From positions 24,231 to 88,230 of the forward strand of contig JAGQUX010000006.1 in NCBI GenBank assembly GCA_020438215.1: a stretch of DNA of 64,000 nucleotides, written 5' to 3'. The translations under genes were made by a program, and so were the position numbers. This stretch comes from Armatimonadota bacterium (GTDB lineage: Bacteria > Armatimonadota > Fimbriimonadia > Fimbriimonadales > Fimbriimonadaceae). This document shows positions 1-8,596 of this stretch, piece after piece (position 1 is the stretch's first letter; every line of letters begins with the position of its first letter). Under the pieces are notes generated by a model. The model was not told the origin of the DNA. It was given only the letters and a program-made list of their open reading frames with translations, and made no database searches.

Positions 1-171
1 GTTGGCTTCACACCGCTCTCGACGACGCTTTCCTAGTCGCCAAATCAATCGCCCCATGCGATTCCCCTTCGCTCGTTGCTGCTCGGGAGTTTTGTGGAGC
101 AACGACTTTTGCAACCAGCGGGTAAACGCAGGCGCGAATTTTCCGATCAGGGCCTTACGTTTTGCTTTCAT
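1..171 (-). CDS. Lipid A acyltransferase (LpxL/HtrB-like), 5' fragment
   Basis: The frame opens with ATG at 171 on the minus strand and runs off the left edge; 57 codons are visible. The ATG lies 17 bases inside the 3' end of lpxK, so the two are probably translationally coupled. The visible N terminus is strongly basic (MKAKRKALIGKF at the start, then GRLIWRLGKRRRER before EAN). Many LpxL/HtrB acyltransferases begin this way, with an arginine-rich stretch before the ANL segment that leads to the HxxxxD catalytic block. That block lies outside the window, so the family call rests on the N terminus and on the lpxK neighbour. A member would add a secondary acyl chain to lipid A at the inner membrane. 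Confidence 0.55.
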   Translation of the reverse strand, partial: MKAKRKALIGKFAPAFTRWLQKSLLHKTPEQQRAKGNRMGRLIWRLGKRRRERCEAN

Positions 172-1126
172 TGCACTTCTTGACTAGCCAGTCTATAAAT
201 TCATTCTCATCCTTCGGGCGAAGCTGGTAGTCGGCTACTGCTATCTTACGCCCACTGATTTCCGGATGATTTCTCAGTTTGACAAAGTCCTTGCTTGTCA
301 CAACAAGATACCGCTCACGCCCCAAGTTCCCGATGAGGTTCGGGGCATCCAAAGGGTCGTGATCGGTAAGGATTTTTGATTCAACGACATCGTATCCCGC
401 TCCTTGGAGCATCATGATCAGGCGATTAGGATCACCAATGGCAGTGATCAAATCAACTTTCCCTGTTTCAATGCTTTCGCCTGTATCCGCATCCACAACG
501 CTCGGGCCAAAGAGGTTGAGATCATCAAAGTGCCTCAGAACCCGATCTGCGCGTGGATAGCCAAGGCTTTTCGGTTCCCGATATGGACCAGCCGGGAAGC
601 AGAAGTCGTTTCCCCCTCTCGGTTCGATGATGATCGAAATGTCTGTTTTTAGCCTCAAATGCTGGAAACCATCGTCCATTACCAGCACGGAATCTGGAAA
701 CTTCTCCGCGCAAATCTCCGCCGCTCGCACCCGATCTCGACCAACAATCAAGGGCGTTTCGGGGAGGCGCAGACGGAGTAGGGCAGGCTCATCGCCCCAA
801 ACTTTGGGATCAAGCTCTCCATCGGGAGCAAGTGTTGCCGACTCCGATTTCGGGCTTCCGTACCCCGATGCTCCGACAACCACCTGTAAGCCCTTTTCCT
901 GAAGTTGCTCAACCACCCAAACTGTGAACGGGGTCTTACCTGATCCACCCGCAACGAGATTCCCTATCACTACAATCGGCTGGTGTAGATGAGCGGCTTT
1001 CTTCAATCCCAGGCGATACACCAACGTGTAGCACCACCAACCGAAGGCATAAAGGAGTGAAAGCGGGCTGAAGAGCCACGCCTCAATGTTTTTCTCTTGC
1101 CATACGGCTTCAAAAAACCTCCTCAT
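155..1126 (-). CDS. lpxK: Tetraacyldisaccharide 4'-kinase LpxK
   Basis: LpxK phosphorylates the 4' position of the tetraacyldisaccharide-1-phosphate to make lipid IVA, at the inner membrane's cytoplasmic face. The 323-residue product has the usual family length. An N-terminal hydrophobic segment (about residues 18-38) precedes the P-loop GNLVAGGSGKTP near residue 56, the GN..AGGSGKTP signature of the family. The DDGFQH motif near residues 152-157 is also diagnostic. Start ATG at 1126. Its 3' end overlaps a probable lipid A acyltransferase, forming a lipid A unit on the minus strand. The divergent gene starts about 50 bases away, so both promoters share a very short spacer. Confidence 0.95.
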   Translation of the reverse strand: MRRFFEAVWQEKNIEAWLFSPLSLLYAFGWWCYTLVYRLGLKKAAHLHQPIVVIGNLVAGGSGKTPFTVWVVEQLQEKGLQVVVGASGYGSPKSESATLAPDGELDPKVWGDEPALLRLRLPETPLIVGRDRVRAAEICAEKFPDSVLVMDDGFQHLRLKTDISIIIEPRGGNDFCFPAGPYREPKSLGYPRADRVLRHFDDLNLFGPSVVDADTGESIETGKVDLITAIGDPNRLIMMLQGAGYDVVESKILTDHDPLDAPNLIGNLGRERYLVVTSKDFVKLRNHPEISGRKIAVADYQLRPKDENEFIDWLVKKCNESKT

Positions 1127-1176
1127 TGGATCGGGAGTTTATCCATGTCGTTGCGATCACGGGTAAAAATCGCCCC

Positions 1177-1803
1177 ATGAGCGAAAATCCAATTGTCACC
1201 AAGTTCAAAGAGTCAGGATGGGAGATTGCCATGAGTGACCTTGAAACTCTTAACCTAGCGGAACAGATGAAAGCACTCAATGCCCTCATCATCCACCACC
1301 GCTGGGAGCTTAAGGATTTACAGGCCATCGTAAAGCTCAGTTCGATTGCCGAAGAAAAAATCAACGGCTCCGATGATGAAGAAGCAATGAGTGGATTCAA
1401 AGCAATCTGCTTCAACCGCGCCGCATTCTTCTGGCGCGGGTGGGGTGATGATGATGTCGAAATCACACCCGAGGCAGAAAAGGAAGCTGCTCCTTACGCC
1501 ATGAAGAATCTTGAACTAGCTATCCAACTCAAGAAACCAGACATTGCGGTGAGCCGCGCTGAATGGGCCGTAGGCGCATTCGCTTGGGCGGCAGGCGATA
1601 ACTCTGAGGCAGCAAAGCGATTCGATCGTGCCGCCGAACTCGCTGTCGGCGAGGAAGATGATAAAGAGATGAAAATGGATCGTGCTTATGCAATGGCGGC
1701 GCGAGGCGAAGACCCCAACGCGCTCCTCGCTGAGCTTGATGCTGCGGAAGAAGGCGGCTTCTTTGCCGACCAAGTCCGCTCGGCGATGAAAGTCTACGGC
1801 TAG
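1177..1803 (+). CDS. Hypothetical acidic, helical repeat-like protein
   Basis: About 208 residues, acidic, alanine- and glutamate-rich and without membrane segments or signal peptide. The second half (residues ~90-200) has repeating helical pairs such as AIQLKKPDIAVSRAEWAVGAFAW and AKRFDRAAELAVGEEDD that look TPR-like, but no specific family is recognised. ATG at 1177 is preferred over the in-frame TTG at 1126, which would sit against the divergent lpxK start. ATG 1231, preceded by GGGAGATT, is a good alternative start. The gene stands alone between lpxK (divergent) and mtaB (same strand, 49 bases on). Function unknown. Confidence 0.7.
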   Translation: MSENPIVTKFKESGWEIAMSDLETLNLAEQMKALNALIIHHRWELKDLQAIVKLSSIAEEKINGSDDEEAMSGFKAICFNRAAFFWRGWGDDDVEITPEAEKEAAPYAMKNLELAIQLKKPDIAVSRAEWAVGAFAWAAGDNSEAAKRFDRAAELAVGEEDDKEMKMDRAYAMAARGEDPNALLAELDAAEEGGFFADQVRSAMKVYG

Positions 1804-1834
1804 CCATTGATTAGGCATCATTAGCCGAGTCCAG

Positions 1835-1840
1835 TAAAAT
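1835..1840 (+). promoter_or_regulatory. Putative -10 box (TAAAAT) of mtaB
   Basis: TAAAAT sits 12 bases upstream of the mtaB ATG, giving a very short leader at most. No Shine-Dalgarno sequence is visible in the gap. No clear -35 hexamer. Confidence 0.35.
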
Positions 1841-1852
1841 TGAGCCCGGCTG

Positions 1853-3175
1853 ATGCCAAAAGTTGCCCTAACCACGCTCGGTTGCAAAGTCAACCAGTAC
1901 GAAACCCAAAAGATCCTCGAAAGCTTTGAGGATGCGGGTTTCGCGGTTGTGCCTTTCGATCAAGTCGCGGATGTGTATGTCATCAACACTTGCTCGGTCA
2001 CTAGCCAAGCCGAAAGCAAAAGCCGCTACACCGTCCGACGTGCTGGTCGCAATAACCCCAACGCGAAGATTGTCGTGACTGGTTGCGCAGTGCAGATGTC
2101 CATCAACAAAGAAGAGCAGATGGAAAGCGCCGATGTCCTTGTCCCGAATCCGGACAAGCTCAATGCGCTCAACTATCTCTTCCGCGATTTCCCTGAAATG
2201 GAAACCTGGGCCAAAAGCGAACCCGCCACCAAGCAAGACGACAAACCCGCTGGTCGCACCCGCGCCACCCTCAAGGTTCAAGATGGTTGCTCGGTGATGT
2301 GCAGCTATTGCAGCATCCCTTACACAAGGCCAGGAATGGTCAGTCGCCCTTGGCAAGAAGTTCTGGAGGAAGCGCAGAAGCTGGCCGAAATGGGCTACCA
2401 CGAAGCCATCCTGACTGGCGTTCTGATCGGAGCATACGGGCTAGAGTCTGGCTCTGAAGGCAAATCCTTCGAGGAACTCGTGCAGCTCCTCAGCGAAGAA
2501 TCCGGGCTAGCACGACTCAGGATTTCTAGTATAGAAATGCACCAAGTCACCGACCCAATCATTGAATTGGTCAAGAACGGCGCGGTCGTACCTCATTTCC
2601 ATATCCCACTCCAATGCGGCGACACTCAAGTGCTTAAGGATATGAACCGTCGCTATGCGCAAGATGACTATCTGCGGCTCTGCGACAAGCTTTACTCTGA
2701 ACTGGGTGATCTCACCATCACCACTGACATCATGGTGGGATTCCCCACCGAAACACCTGAACGATTCGAAAGCTCAGTTACCGTTTGCGAGCATGTCAAG
2801 TATTTGAAGGCGCACATTTTCCGGTTTAGCCCACGATTTGGCACCCCCGCCGACCAATGGGGTGATCCTGTCACTCCCCAGGAAAAGCAGGATCGCAGCA
2901 AGCGGTTGATGGAGATCACCAATCGCACGATGAAGGAGCAGATCAATCGCTTCCTCGGCTCGACTCACCGCGTTTTAGTGGAGCGGAAAGCAAAAGACGG
3001 ACTTCTGGAAGGAACAACCGACAACTGGCTGACGGTCAAGTTTGCTGGATCGCCCAGCCTTGTGCGCACGCTCCAATACGTTCGCCTGGACGAACAGAAA
3101 GACGGTGTCGTCTACGGCGAACTTGCCACCCAACCAGAGCCGAATCGAACAGCAATCCCGCTCGTATCGCGATAG
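1853..3175 (+). CDS. mtaB: tRNA t6A37 methylthiotransferase MtaB
   Basis: MtaB is a radical-SAM enzyme that converts N6-threonylcarbamoyladenosine at tRNA position 37 into its 2-methylthio form. The 440-residue protein has the methylthiotransferase layout: N-terminal UPF0004 domain with cysteines at 11, 47 and 78 (LGCKVNQYE is the MtaB-type variant of the opening motif), radical-SAM motif CSVMCSYC at residues 146-153, and a C-terminal TRAM-like region around residues 375-430. The CKVNQYET opening distinguishes it from RimO (ITLGCAKN), a copy of which lies at 46.4-47.8 kb. ATG at 1853 follows a TAAAAT box with no ribosome-binding site. Confidence 0.93.
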   Translation: MPKVALTTLGCKVNQYETQKILESFEDAGFAVVPFDQVADVYVINTCSVTSQAESKSRYTVRRAGRNNPNAKIVVTGCAVQMSINKEEQMESADVLVPNPDKLNALNYLFRDFPEMETWAKSEPATKQDDKPAGRTRATLKVQDGCSVMCSYCSIPYTRPGMVSRPWQEVLEEAQKLAEMGYHEAILTGVLIGAYGLESGSEGKSFEELVQLLSEESGLARLRISSIEMHQVTDPIIELVKNGAVVPHFHIPLQCGDTQVLKDMNRRYAQDDYLRLCDKLYSELGDLTITTDIMVGFPTETPERFESSVTVCEHVKYLKAHIFRFSPRFGTPADQWGDPVTPQEKQDRSKRLMEITNRTMKEQINRFLGSTHRVLVERKAKDGLLEGTTDNWLTVKFAGSPSLVRTLQYVRLDEQKDGVVYGELATQPEPNRTAIPLVSR

Positions 3176-3207
3176 GATTACCGTCCTATCATCCGCACCC
3201 TTGATTC

Positions 3208-3228
3208 ACTGTCATCCGTATTGACAGT
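3208..3228. promoter_or_regulatory. Inverted repeat upstream of the SPFH gene
   Basis: ACTGTCA and TGACAGT form a perfect 7-bp inverted repeat separated by 7 bases, between mtaB and the SPFH gene. It could be an operator or a weak hairpin. A second copy was not seen elsewhere in the window. Confidence 0.35.
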
Positions 3229-3263
3229 CAGAAAGTTCGCATTGGGCTTTCTAAGGAAAAATA

Positions 3264-4184
3264 ATGTTAGGACTAGCAGTTATCGGCCTTCTGATGATCG
3301 TGTTTTCGTTCGCAGTGCGACCGGAAGATCCGCTCGGCAAAGGGCCAAATCTTCGCGGGCCGATTACGCTAATGCGTTTCGGTGGCGGGCTCCTTGTGGT
3401 TGTTGGGGTGATAGGAGCATCCCTAGTGATTGTCAAAGCGGGTTACTCCGGTGTCCGACTCAAATTTGGAGCGGTCAACGGTCAATTCCAACAAGGCATC
3501 CACTGGATTACGCCGGGTGTGGAAACCGTTACGATGATGGAAGTTCGTACTCAGAAGGAAGAAAGCCAGGCGACTGCCGCTTCCCGCGATTTGCAGGAAG
3601 TCACCACAGACCTTGCGCTGAACTTCAAGATCGACCAAGACAAGGCTGCTGAGCTCTACGCTTCGGTTGGTAAGGATTACAAAATCCGTGTCATCGATCC
3701 GGCAGTTCAAGAAGCGATCAAGGTTGTGACCGCGCAGTACACCGCCGAAGATCTGATCCGCAAACGCCAAGAGGTCAAAACCCTTGTGGAGACTGAGATC
3801 ACCAATCGCTTGAAGAAGTATCACCTTCTGGTCGAGCCAGGTGGACTTAGCATCACGAACTTCAAGTTCTCGGAAGAGTTCAACCGCGCGATTGAAGCCA
3901 AACAGGTCGCTCAGCAAGAGGCAGAAAAGCAAAAGTACGTTCTGCAACAAGCCGAATTGGAAAAGCAGACCAAGATTGCCCGTGCACAAGGTGAGGCAGA
4001 ATCGGCCAAGCTGAATGCAGAAGCACTCAAGGTCAACGGTGGTTCGCTGGTTATTGCCCGCGAATGGATCGAAAAGTGGGATGGCAAACTCCCGCAAGTA
4101 TCGGCCGGCGCAAGCGGTTCTGGCGGTGGTGGATTCATCATCGATCTGAAATCCCTGCTCACCGACAAACCTGCCGGCAACTAA
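3264..4184 (+). CDS. SPFH/prohibitin-family membrane protein
   Basis: The 306-residue product has two hydrophobic segments near the N terminus (residues ~2-18 and ~38-58), then an SPFH/Band 7 domain (about 60-230) and a charged, coiled-coil-prone stretch rich in A, E, Q and K (about 205-270). It ends in a glycine/serine-rich linker and a short hydrophobic tail. GYSGVRLKFGAVNG at the start of the domain, and the AKQVAQQEAEKQKYVLQQAE helix, are typical of prohibitin/HflC-like proteins. These form membrane rings that scaffold proteases or lipid microdomains. Start ATG 3264 is preceded by AAGGA. No FtsH or HflK gene is adjacent, so its partner is unknown. Confidence 0.85.
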   Translation: MLGLAVIGLLMIVFSFAVRPEDPLGKGPNLRGPITLMRFGGGLLVVVGVIGASLVIVKAGYSGVRLKFGAVNGQFQQGIHWITPGVETVTMMEVRTQKEESQATAASRDLQEVTTDLALNFKIDQDKAAELYASVGKDYKIRVIDPAVQEAIKVVTAQYTAEDLIRKRQEVKTLVETEITNRLKKYHLLVEPGGLSITNFKFSEEFNRAIEAKQVAQQEAEKQKYVLQQAELEKQTKIARAQGEAESAKLNAEALKVNGGSLVIAREWIEKWDGKLPQVSAGASGSGGGGFIIDLKSLLTDKPAGN

Positions 4185-4201
4185 AGGTCTGCTGGCTCGC
4201 A

Positions 4202-4207
4202 TATAAT
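4202..4207 (+). promoter_or_regulatory. -10 box TATAAT, probable leaderless start for the next gene
   Basis: A perfect TATAAT ends 8 bases before the ATG at 4216 and no Shine-Dalgarno sequence fits between. Transcription would begin at or next to the start codon. No good -35 element is visible. Confidence 0.5.
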
Positions 4208-4215
4208 AGACTTCG

Positions 4216-4749
4216 ATGGAAGGGCAAGAGCAAAAACTGTTCGACGGAACAGACAAAACCAAGCGAACGCCCTTCATCGAAGAACAAGAGCTTCACGATC
4301 TCCTCACTCGGCTCCACGCCGCGGGACAAGAGGAAGTCACTCACGAAAAATCGGATGACGATCATTACGCAACCGCTGAGGCGGTTAGCGAAGTCACCGG
4401 AGAATCCGTTGACCACGTTCTGGATGTCCTCGAAAAAATTCGGGATGAGAATGTCCGCGCTCGAATTGCGACAAATATCCGCGAGGCGGAGGAGGTTCTC
4501 TATCGTGTCGAGCGGAACGACACCCGTAATCGTGATCCTCTTTCCAGCCGAAAGCCAATCGTGGATGGAAGCACGGTCACGACGATCCTCGATAAGATCA
4601 AAAACGACCAAAAGCTGAGTGGGTACCGACGATTTCGTCCCGCACCGGAAACAAAAGACGAAGCCGCTCTCCGTTGGCTCGTGCTCATCATCGTCGCAGG
4701 AATTGTTGTAGTTTCATTTGCGGCAATCTTTGCGAATTTCTTCCGCTAA
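4216..4749 (+). CDS. Hypothetical tail-anchored membrane protein
   Basis: The 177-residue product is highly charged and soluble for residues 1-148, followed by one C-terminal transmembrane helix (about 151-174) and a short FFR tail. It has no signal peptide, so it should be tail-anchored with the bulk in the cytoplasm. Residues ~45-75 (HYATAEAVSEVTGESVDHVLDVLEKI region) look like a compact helical, winged-helix-like segment. I recognise no family. It lies between the SPFH gene and the HIT gene on the same strand, with its own TATAAT box. Confidence 0.75.
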   Translation: MEGQEQKLFDGTDKTKRTPFIEEQELHDLLTRLHAAGQEEVTHEKSDDDHYATAEAVSEVTGESVDHVLDVLEKIRDENVRARIATNIREAEEVLYRVERNDTRNRDPLSSRKPIVDGSTVTTILDKIKNDQKLSGYRRFRPAPETKDEAALRWLVLIIVAGIVVVSFAAIFANFFR

Positions 4750-4754
4750 GGTCG

Positions 4755-4760
4755 TAGAAT
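4755..4760 (+). promoter_or_regulatory. -10 box TAGAAT, probable leaderless start of the HIT gene
   Basis: TAGAAT ends 6 bases before GTG 4767. TTGCGA at 4730-4735 could be a -35 with a long 19-base spacer. No ribosome-binding site is present in the gap. Confidence 0.45.
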
Positions 4761-4766
4761 AGGCTC

Positions 4767-5114
4767 GTGGCTACGCTCTTCACCAAGATCATCAACGGCG
4801 AAATCCCCGGCGAAATTGTCTACCAAAACGAACATGTTGTTGCAATCAAAGATATCCAGCCGATGGCTCCCGTTCATGTTCTGATCGTGACACGGGCGGA
4901 GATTCCTGGGCTTTCCGAACTCCCCGATGCCGGTGACCATACTCACATCCTCAATGCCGCGAAGAAGATCGGCGAACAACTTGGCCTCACAAGCGGCTAC
5001 CGATTGGTCATCAATAACGGAGTTGATGCCGGGCAAACGGTGCCGCATCTACATGCCCACTTGCTGGGCGGAGCGAAGCTAGGTGGCTTCGGTGAAGAAG
5101 GCGTCGAGCACTAG
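4767..5114 (+). CDS. HIT-family (HINT-like) nucleotide hydrolase
   Basis: HINT proteins hydrolyse purine nucleoside phosphoramidates. The 115-residue product matches the family length. The histidine triad HLHAHLLGG lies near residues 94-102, and the N terminus TLFTKIINGEIPGEIVYQN is the classical HINT opening. GTG start at 4767 directly after the TAGAAT box. The 3' end overlaps the convergent metallo-hydrolase by 4 bases. Confidence 0.93.
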   Translation: MATLFTKIINGEIPGEIVYQNEHVVAIKDIQPMAPVHVLIVTRAEIPGLSELPDAGDHTHILNAAKKIGEQLGLTSGYRLVINNGVDAGQTVPHLHAHLLGGAKLGGFGEEGVEH

Positions 5115-5917
5115 AAATCGACGAGCATGCCGTCGTAGCCAACGGTCACTCCGTGGGGGGCAAAGAAATCTTGAAGTTCGGCGTATGTGCCTCCGCCTTG
5201 GTGAGAGTGGTGGGTTGTGATGACCTGCGTATCATCGTGAACCGTGCCCATTTTTCGGAGTCGCTCCAGCACTTCCACGAACTCATTCGCATCAATGTGC
5301 CCATCGTACGGCGTCGGATTAAACCCTTCCGAACACTCCAAGACCAAACAGTCTAATTTGTAATCTTGCAGGAATTCCCAGGTCGGATCATCCCAGATTC
5401 CGGTGTCCGTACCGTAAAGCAAGGTGCGCTCATCATCTTGGATGATGAGATTCTGCGCGTCCTCGTGCGGGTTGTGATGCGCTTTGATGGGAGTGATCTT
5501 GTATTCACCGTGAGTGAACGGATCAAAGCTCCGGGTCATCTTCATTTCGAACGGCCATTCTGGAAACTTGTCCAGAATCCGGCGGCAGATCAGTTCATTC
5601 GCGTATACGATGAACCCAACAAACTCAAAATCGTTGAACGGGTAGAGCGCATACATCAGCTCATCGGGCGAAAAGTGATCCGCATCAGAGTGAGTGAAAA
5701 TAATCGCCGACCAATCGCGAGCATCGAGTCGTTCGCGCGCCATTTGCGCCCAAGTGTCTGGCCCGAGGTCAATCTTGAGGGTGCCATCGACAATTGCCGC
5801 GGTTCGAGAACGAATATCTTTCCCGCCATGCTCACGGGCATACTGGCTGACACGGGAATCGGAATAGAGCGCAGGGACGCCATCAGCCCCGCCGGTGCCT
5901 AAAAGCCGGATGTTCAT
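5111..5917 (-). CDS. Metallo-beta-lactamase-fold hydrolase (PhnP-like)
   Basis: The 268-residue product begins LLGTGGADGVPALY, the glycine-rich opening of PhnP/RNase Z-like phosphodiesterases. The metal-binding motif appears as HSDADHFS (about residues 94-101), with further histidines at AHHNPHEDAQ (~145) and TDTG (~170), and a late HHSHQGGG. The substrate cannot be told from sequence; family members act on cyclic phosphodiesters or RNA. Its ATG overlaps the end of the upstream DUF1015-like gene by 4 bases (ATGA-type coupling). A second PhnP-like paralogue lies at 18847-19611. Confidence 0.85.
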   Translation of the reverse strand: MNIRLLGTGGADGVPALYSDSRVSQYAREHGGKDIRSRTAAIVDGTLKIDLGPDTWAQMARERLDARDWSAIIFTHSDADHFSPDELMYALYPFNDFEFVGFIVYANELICRRILDKFPEWPFEMKMTRSFDPFTHGEYKITPIKAHHNPHEDAQNLIIQDDERTLLYGTDTGIWDDPTWEFLQDYKLDCLVLECSEGFNPTPYDGHIDANEFVEVLERLRKMGTVHDDTQVITTHHSHQGGGTYAELQDFFAPHGVTVGYDGMLVDF

Positions 5918-7137
5918 GCTTCAAAGTCCCGTAATGACCAGAGCATCATCCCGCTGACCGGGGCGAGGTTTGTGCGAACTGCGTTGTAAGGAAGCTTGAC
6001 GCCCGTGCTATCCGCATCAATCATGTTTTCCCAGTTCATTTCTGGCAAGATGAACGCGGCGGCTTTCGCTTCTTCAACTGCGGCGATCGCCTGATCTGCT
6101 TCCCGGGCGAAAGTGTAGTAGTCACTCCCAGTCAAGCCAAGGAGCTTGGCAAACACATATTCATGGAGCAAGTGGGTTTCCGATGGAGTTGCGGGCGAAG
6201 ACCAATTAGAAAGCTGCTCAAGTAGAGCGTCCAAATCATTGACTTCTGCAACGAAGCCAATGCCGCCTGAAACAGCCACGCCAAAGGCGCGCTTTTCTCG
6301 GGCTTGGAGTTTGGATTGCATTTCCGACATGATCTGAGCCGTAGGAGTTGAAACTAAGGAGAAATGTTCCGCTAATCGGGACTTGATTTGATCAGGGTCC
6401 CAGGTCAAACGAGTGCAAATCGTGTGCTGAGGATTCGTTTTTGTGCCCTTTGCCGATGACAACCTGATCGCAACGGGAACATGATCCGCCGCCACAACTC
6501 GCCGCTTTGAACCGTTGCGCTCGGAGAATCCTTGTGCCGCGATCCAAGTAGAAGCCCCTGTTGCTACTGACCAGTCGTTATCCGTCTGAAGTTCGGAAAA
6601 ATCGCCGCTCACCGCTTCGAGTGTCCATTGGACGCTATCTCGTTCACCTTTTCCTAGCAGTTCTGAACTCTGAATCACTACCGATGGCTCTGATCGGCCA
6701 ACCAGTTCAACCAAGTCGGTGTATGCGTATGCCGCTTCGAGAAGCCGCGCGCGCTCTTCGCTGAATACGGGCGGTATGCGGAATGGAACGCTGACTTTGG
6801 GCTCACTCCGAAGATTGAGCAAACCAATGAGCCAACTCACCGATTCGCCATTAGATTCTGCGGTGAGCTTATAATACGTGTTCTCCGGTGCTTTGCTCAA
6901 TACACCCGAGTTCATCCACTCCATCAACCGACTACTGGATCGTGCGAACCGTACAAACTTGCTCCGATCTGATCTATCCCGCTCCGGGTCGGTGAGCCAA
7001 GCCATGTTGTGCTCAGACTTACTCCGAAGCTCATCCGAGCTGGTATCCGCCAAATGCTCAATATGCGGGGCAAGATGTTTTGACCAATCCCCGGCAGGAT
7101 CAAATGTCAGGGCGCGAAACGGCTTGAGATCGAGCAT
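5914..7137 (-). CDS. DUF1015-like protein
   Basis: About 407 residues from ATG 7137 (LDLKPFRALTFDP opening); the in-frame TTG at 7176 is less likely. The opening resembles the PFRG.RYDP start of DUF1015 proteins, and the C-terminal third has the LLHEYVFAKLLGL and AAAFILPEMNWENM blocks of that family. The usual MPPKSTYF tail near the C terminus is replaced by LPYNAVRTNLAP, so this is a divergent member. DUF1015 proteins have been linked to a HipA-like/kinase fold and to serine-related metabolism, but no activity can be assigned here. It is coupled to the downstream metallo-hydrolase. Confidence 0.65.
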   Translation of the reverse strand: MLDLKPFRALTFDPAGDWSKHLAPHIEHLADTSSDELRSKSEHNMAWLTDPERDRSDRSKFVRFARSSSRLMEWMNSGVLSKAPENTYYKLTAESNGESVSWLIGLLNLRSEPKVSVPFRIPPVFSEERARLLEAAYAYTDLVELVGRSEPSVVIQSSELLGKGERDSVQWTLEAVSGDFSELQTDNDWSVATGASTWIAAQGFSERNGSKRRVVAADHVPVAIRLSSAKGTKTNPQHTICTRLTWDPDQIKSRLAEHFSLVSTPTAQIMSEMQSKLQAREKRAFGVAVSGGIGFVAEVNDLDALLEQLSNWSSPATPSETHLLHEYVFAKLLGLTGSDYYTFAREADQAIAAVEEAKAAAFILPEMNWENMIDADSTGVKLPYNAVRTNLAPVSGMMLWSLRDFEA

Positions 7138-7349
7138 TTTCTGCTCGAAATGATACGAGCGAGAATCACCCAGCAATCGGGACGAAAACGCAAAGTGCCC
7201 GATTCGCCCGGTATTTCCCCTAGTTTTGGGCCAGAACCTGAAAATTTTTCCATGCTCCTAAAGAGCAGGGTTGCGGCATACCGACAATGTTCCATGTAGC
7301 GTTCGTGCGTTCTGTGGCGTGTGCGAACCAGACAGGAGTTAGGCGAAAG

Positions 7350-8552
7350 ATGCCGTACTTTGCATATACAGCAGTAGATACATCAGGGCGACAAGTCAAA
7401 GCCGTTATGGAAGCCGAGAACGAAGCACTCGTTCTTGGTCGCCTTCGCGAGCAGCAACTTCAGATCGTTGACCTGAAAGAACTTAAGAAGAAAAAATCCG
7501 CGAAAGTCGGAAAGCAAAAGCTAAAAATGAAGGCCCTCGTGGTCTTCTCGCGGCAGTTTGCAACAATGATCAACGCGGGGATTCCGATCTTGCGGTGTCT
7601 GGAGATCCTGTCCTCCCAAACCAAAGATCCTGTTCTCAAGCCTACACTCGAAGCAGTTCTCATGGATGTTAAGGGTGGTTCCACGCTGAACGAGGCGATG
7701 GCAAAGCATCCAGGTGTGTTTAGCAAGCTTTATGTGAACATGATCCGCGCCGCAGAAATTGGGGGGATTCTTGATACGATCTTGGATCGCCTCTCCGGCT
7801 TCTTGGAATATGAAGCCGAAGTCAAAGGCAAGATCAAGTCCGCGATGATGTATCCGGTCTTGGTTCTTTGTTTTTCGCAGATCATGCTGTTCGTTCTGTT
7901 CAGCTTCGTTCTGCCGAAATTCAAGGAAATCTTTGAAGGGATGGATGTTGAACTGCCAGCGGTGACCGCAGCTCTGTTTGCAATGGGCGACTTCATGCAA
8001 AAGAGCTGGTGGATGATCATCCTGGCTCTGGTTGGCATCTTCTTTGGCATCAAGAGTTGGGCAAAAACCCCGAAAGGCAAGTACCAAACCGACTGGATGA
8101 AACTCAAACTCCCGGTCATTGGTGAACTTGGACTGAAGATGTCCATAGCTCGATTCTGCCGCACACTAGGAACTCTCATCAACTCGGGTGTTCCGATGAT
8201 GCGAAGCCTCGAAATCGTGGGTGAAACCCTCGGTAACGAAGTTCTCATCAATGCGGTTGATCAAACACGACTCTCCATCCGCGAAGGGAACAAACTCAGC
8301 GCGCCGATGGCAGAAAGTGGTCTCTTCCCCAGCATGGTTACCCACATGATCGACGTGGGTGAAGAATCTGGTCGTCTGTCAGAAATGCTCGTCAAAGTTG
8401 GCGACTTTTATGACAGCGAAGTGGAAGCAACCGTCAAAGGCCTGACCTCGATGATCGAACCGATGTTGATTATCTTCCTCGGTGTCGTGGTCGGCTTTAT
8501 TGCGATTTCGGTGATGACCCCAATCTTCAAACTGGTCAACAGCGTGAAGTAG
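7350..8552 (+). CDS. pilC: Type IV pilus/type II secretion inner-membrane protein PilC (GspF)
   Basis: PilC/GspF is the polytopic inner-membrane platform that couples the assembly ATPase to pilin or pseudopilin extrusion. The 400-residue product starts MPYFAYTAVDTSGRQV, the family's usual opening. It has two T2SF domains (about residues 65-190 and 270-390), three transmembrane helices (~165-190, ~215-240, ~370-395), and the repeated FCRTLGTLINSGVPM / FSRQFATMINAGIPI motif, one per domain. ATG 7350 is preceded by GGAG about 13 bases upstream. No pilB, pilT or pilD is adjacent, so the rest of the machine is elsewhere. The gene is followed by a GC-rich hairpin. Confidence 0.92.
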   Translation: MPYFAYTAVDTSGRQVKAVMEAENEALVLGRLREQQLQIVDLKELKKKKSAKVGKQKLKMKALVVFSRQFATMINAGIPILRCLEILSSQTKDPVLKPTLEAVLMDVKGGSTLNEAMAKHPGVFSKLYVNMIRAAEIGGILDTILDRLSGFLEYEAEVKGKIKSAMMYPVLVLCFSQIMLFVLFSFVLPKFKEIFEGMDVELPAVTAALFAMGDFMQKSWWMIILALVGIFFGIKSWAKTPKGKYQTDWMKLKLPVIGELGLKMSIARFCRTLGTLINSGVPMMRSLEIVGETLGNEVLINAVDQTRLSIREGNKLSAPMAESGLFPSMVTHMIDVGEESGRLSEMLVKVGDFYDSEVEATVKGLTSMIEPMLIIFLGVVVGFIAISVMTPIFKLVNSVK

Positions 8553-8567
8553 GGATCACCACCCAAA

Positions 8568-8596
8568 CAGGGCGAAGAGGATTGCTCTTTGCCCTG
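8568..8596 (+). terminator. GC-rich hairpin after pilC
   Basis: CAGGGC plus AAGAG pair with CTCTT plus GCCCTG around a short loop, starting 15 bases after the pilC stop. There is no U-tract after it (CAAATAAC), so it may protect or pause the transcript rather than terminate it. It may also be the first hairpin of the leader of the next gene. Confidence 0.5.

Noticed and set aside
3423..4277. 284-codon minus-strand open frame over the SPFH gene
   Set aside because: Antisense shadow of the SPFH gene, with no promoter or ribosome-binding site.
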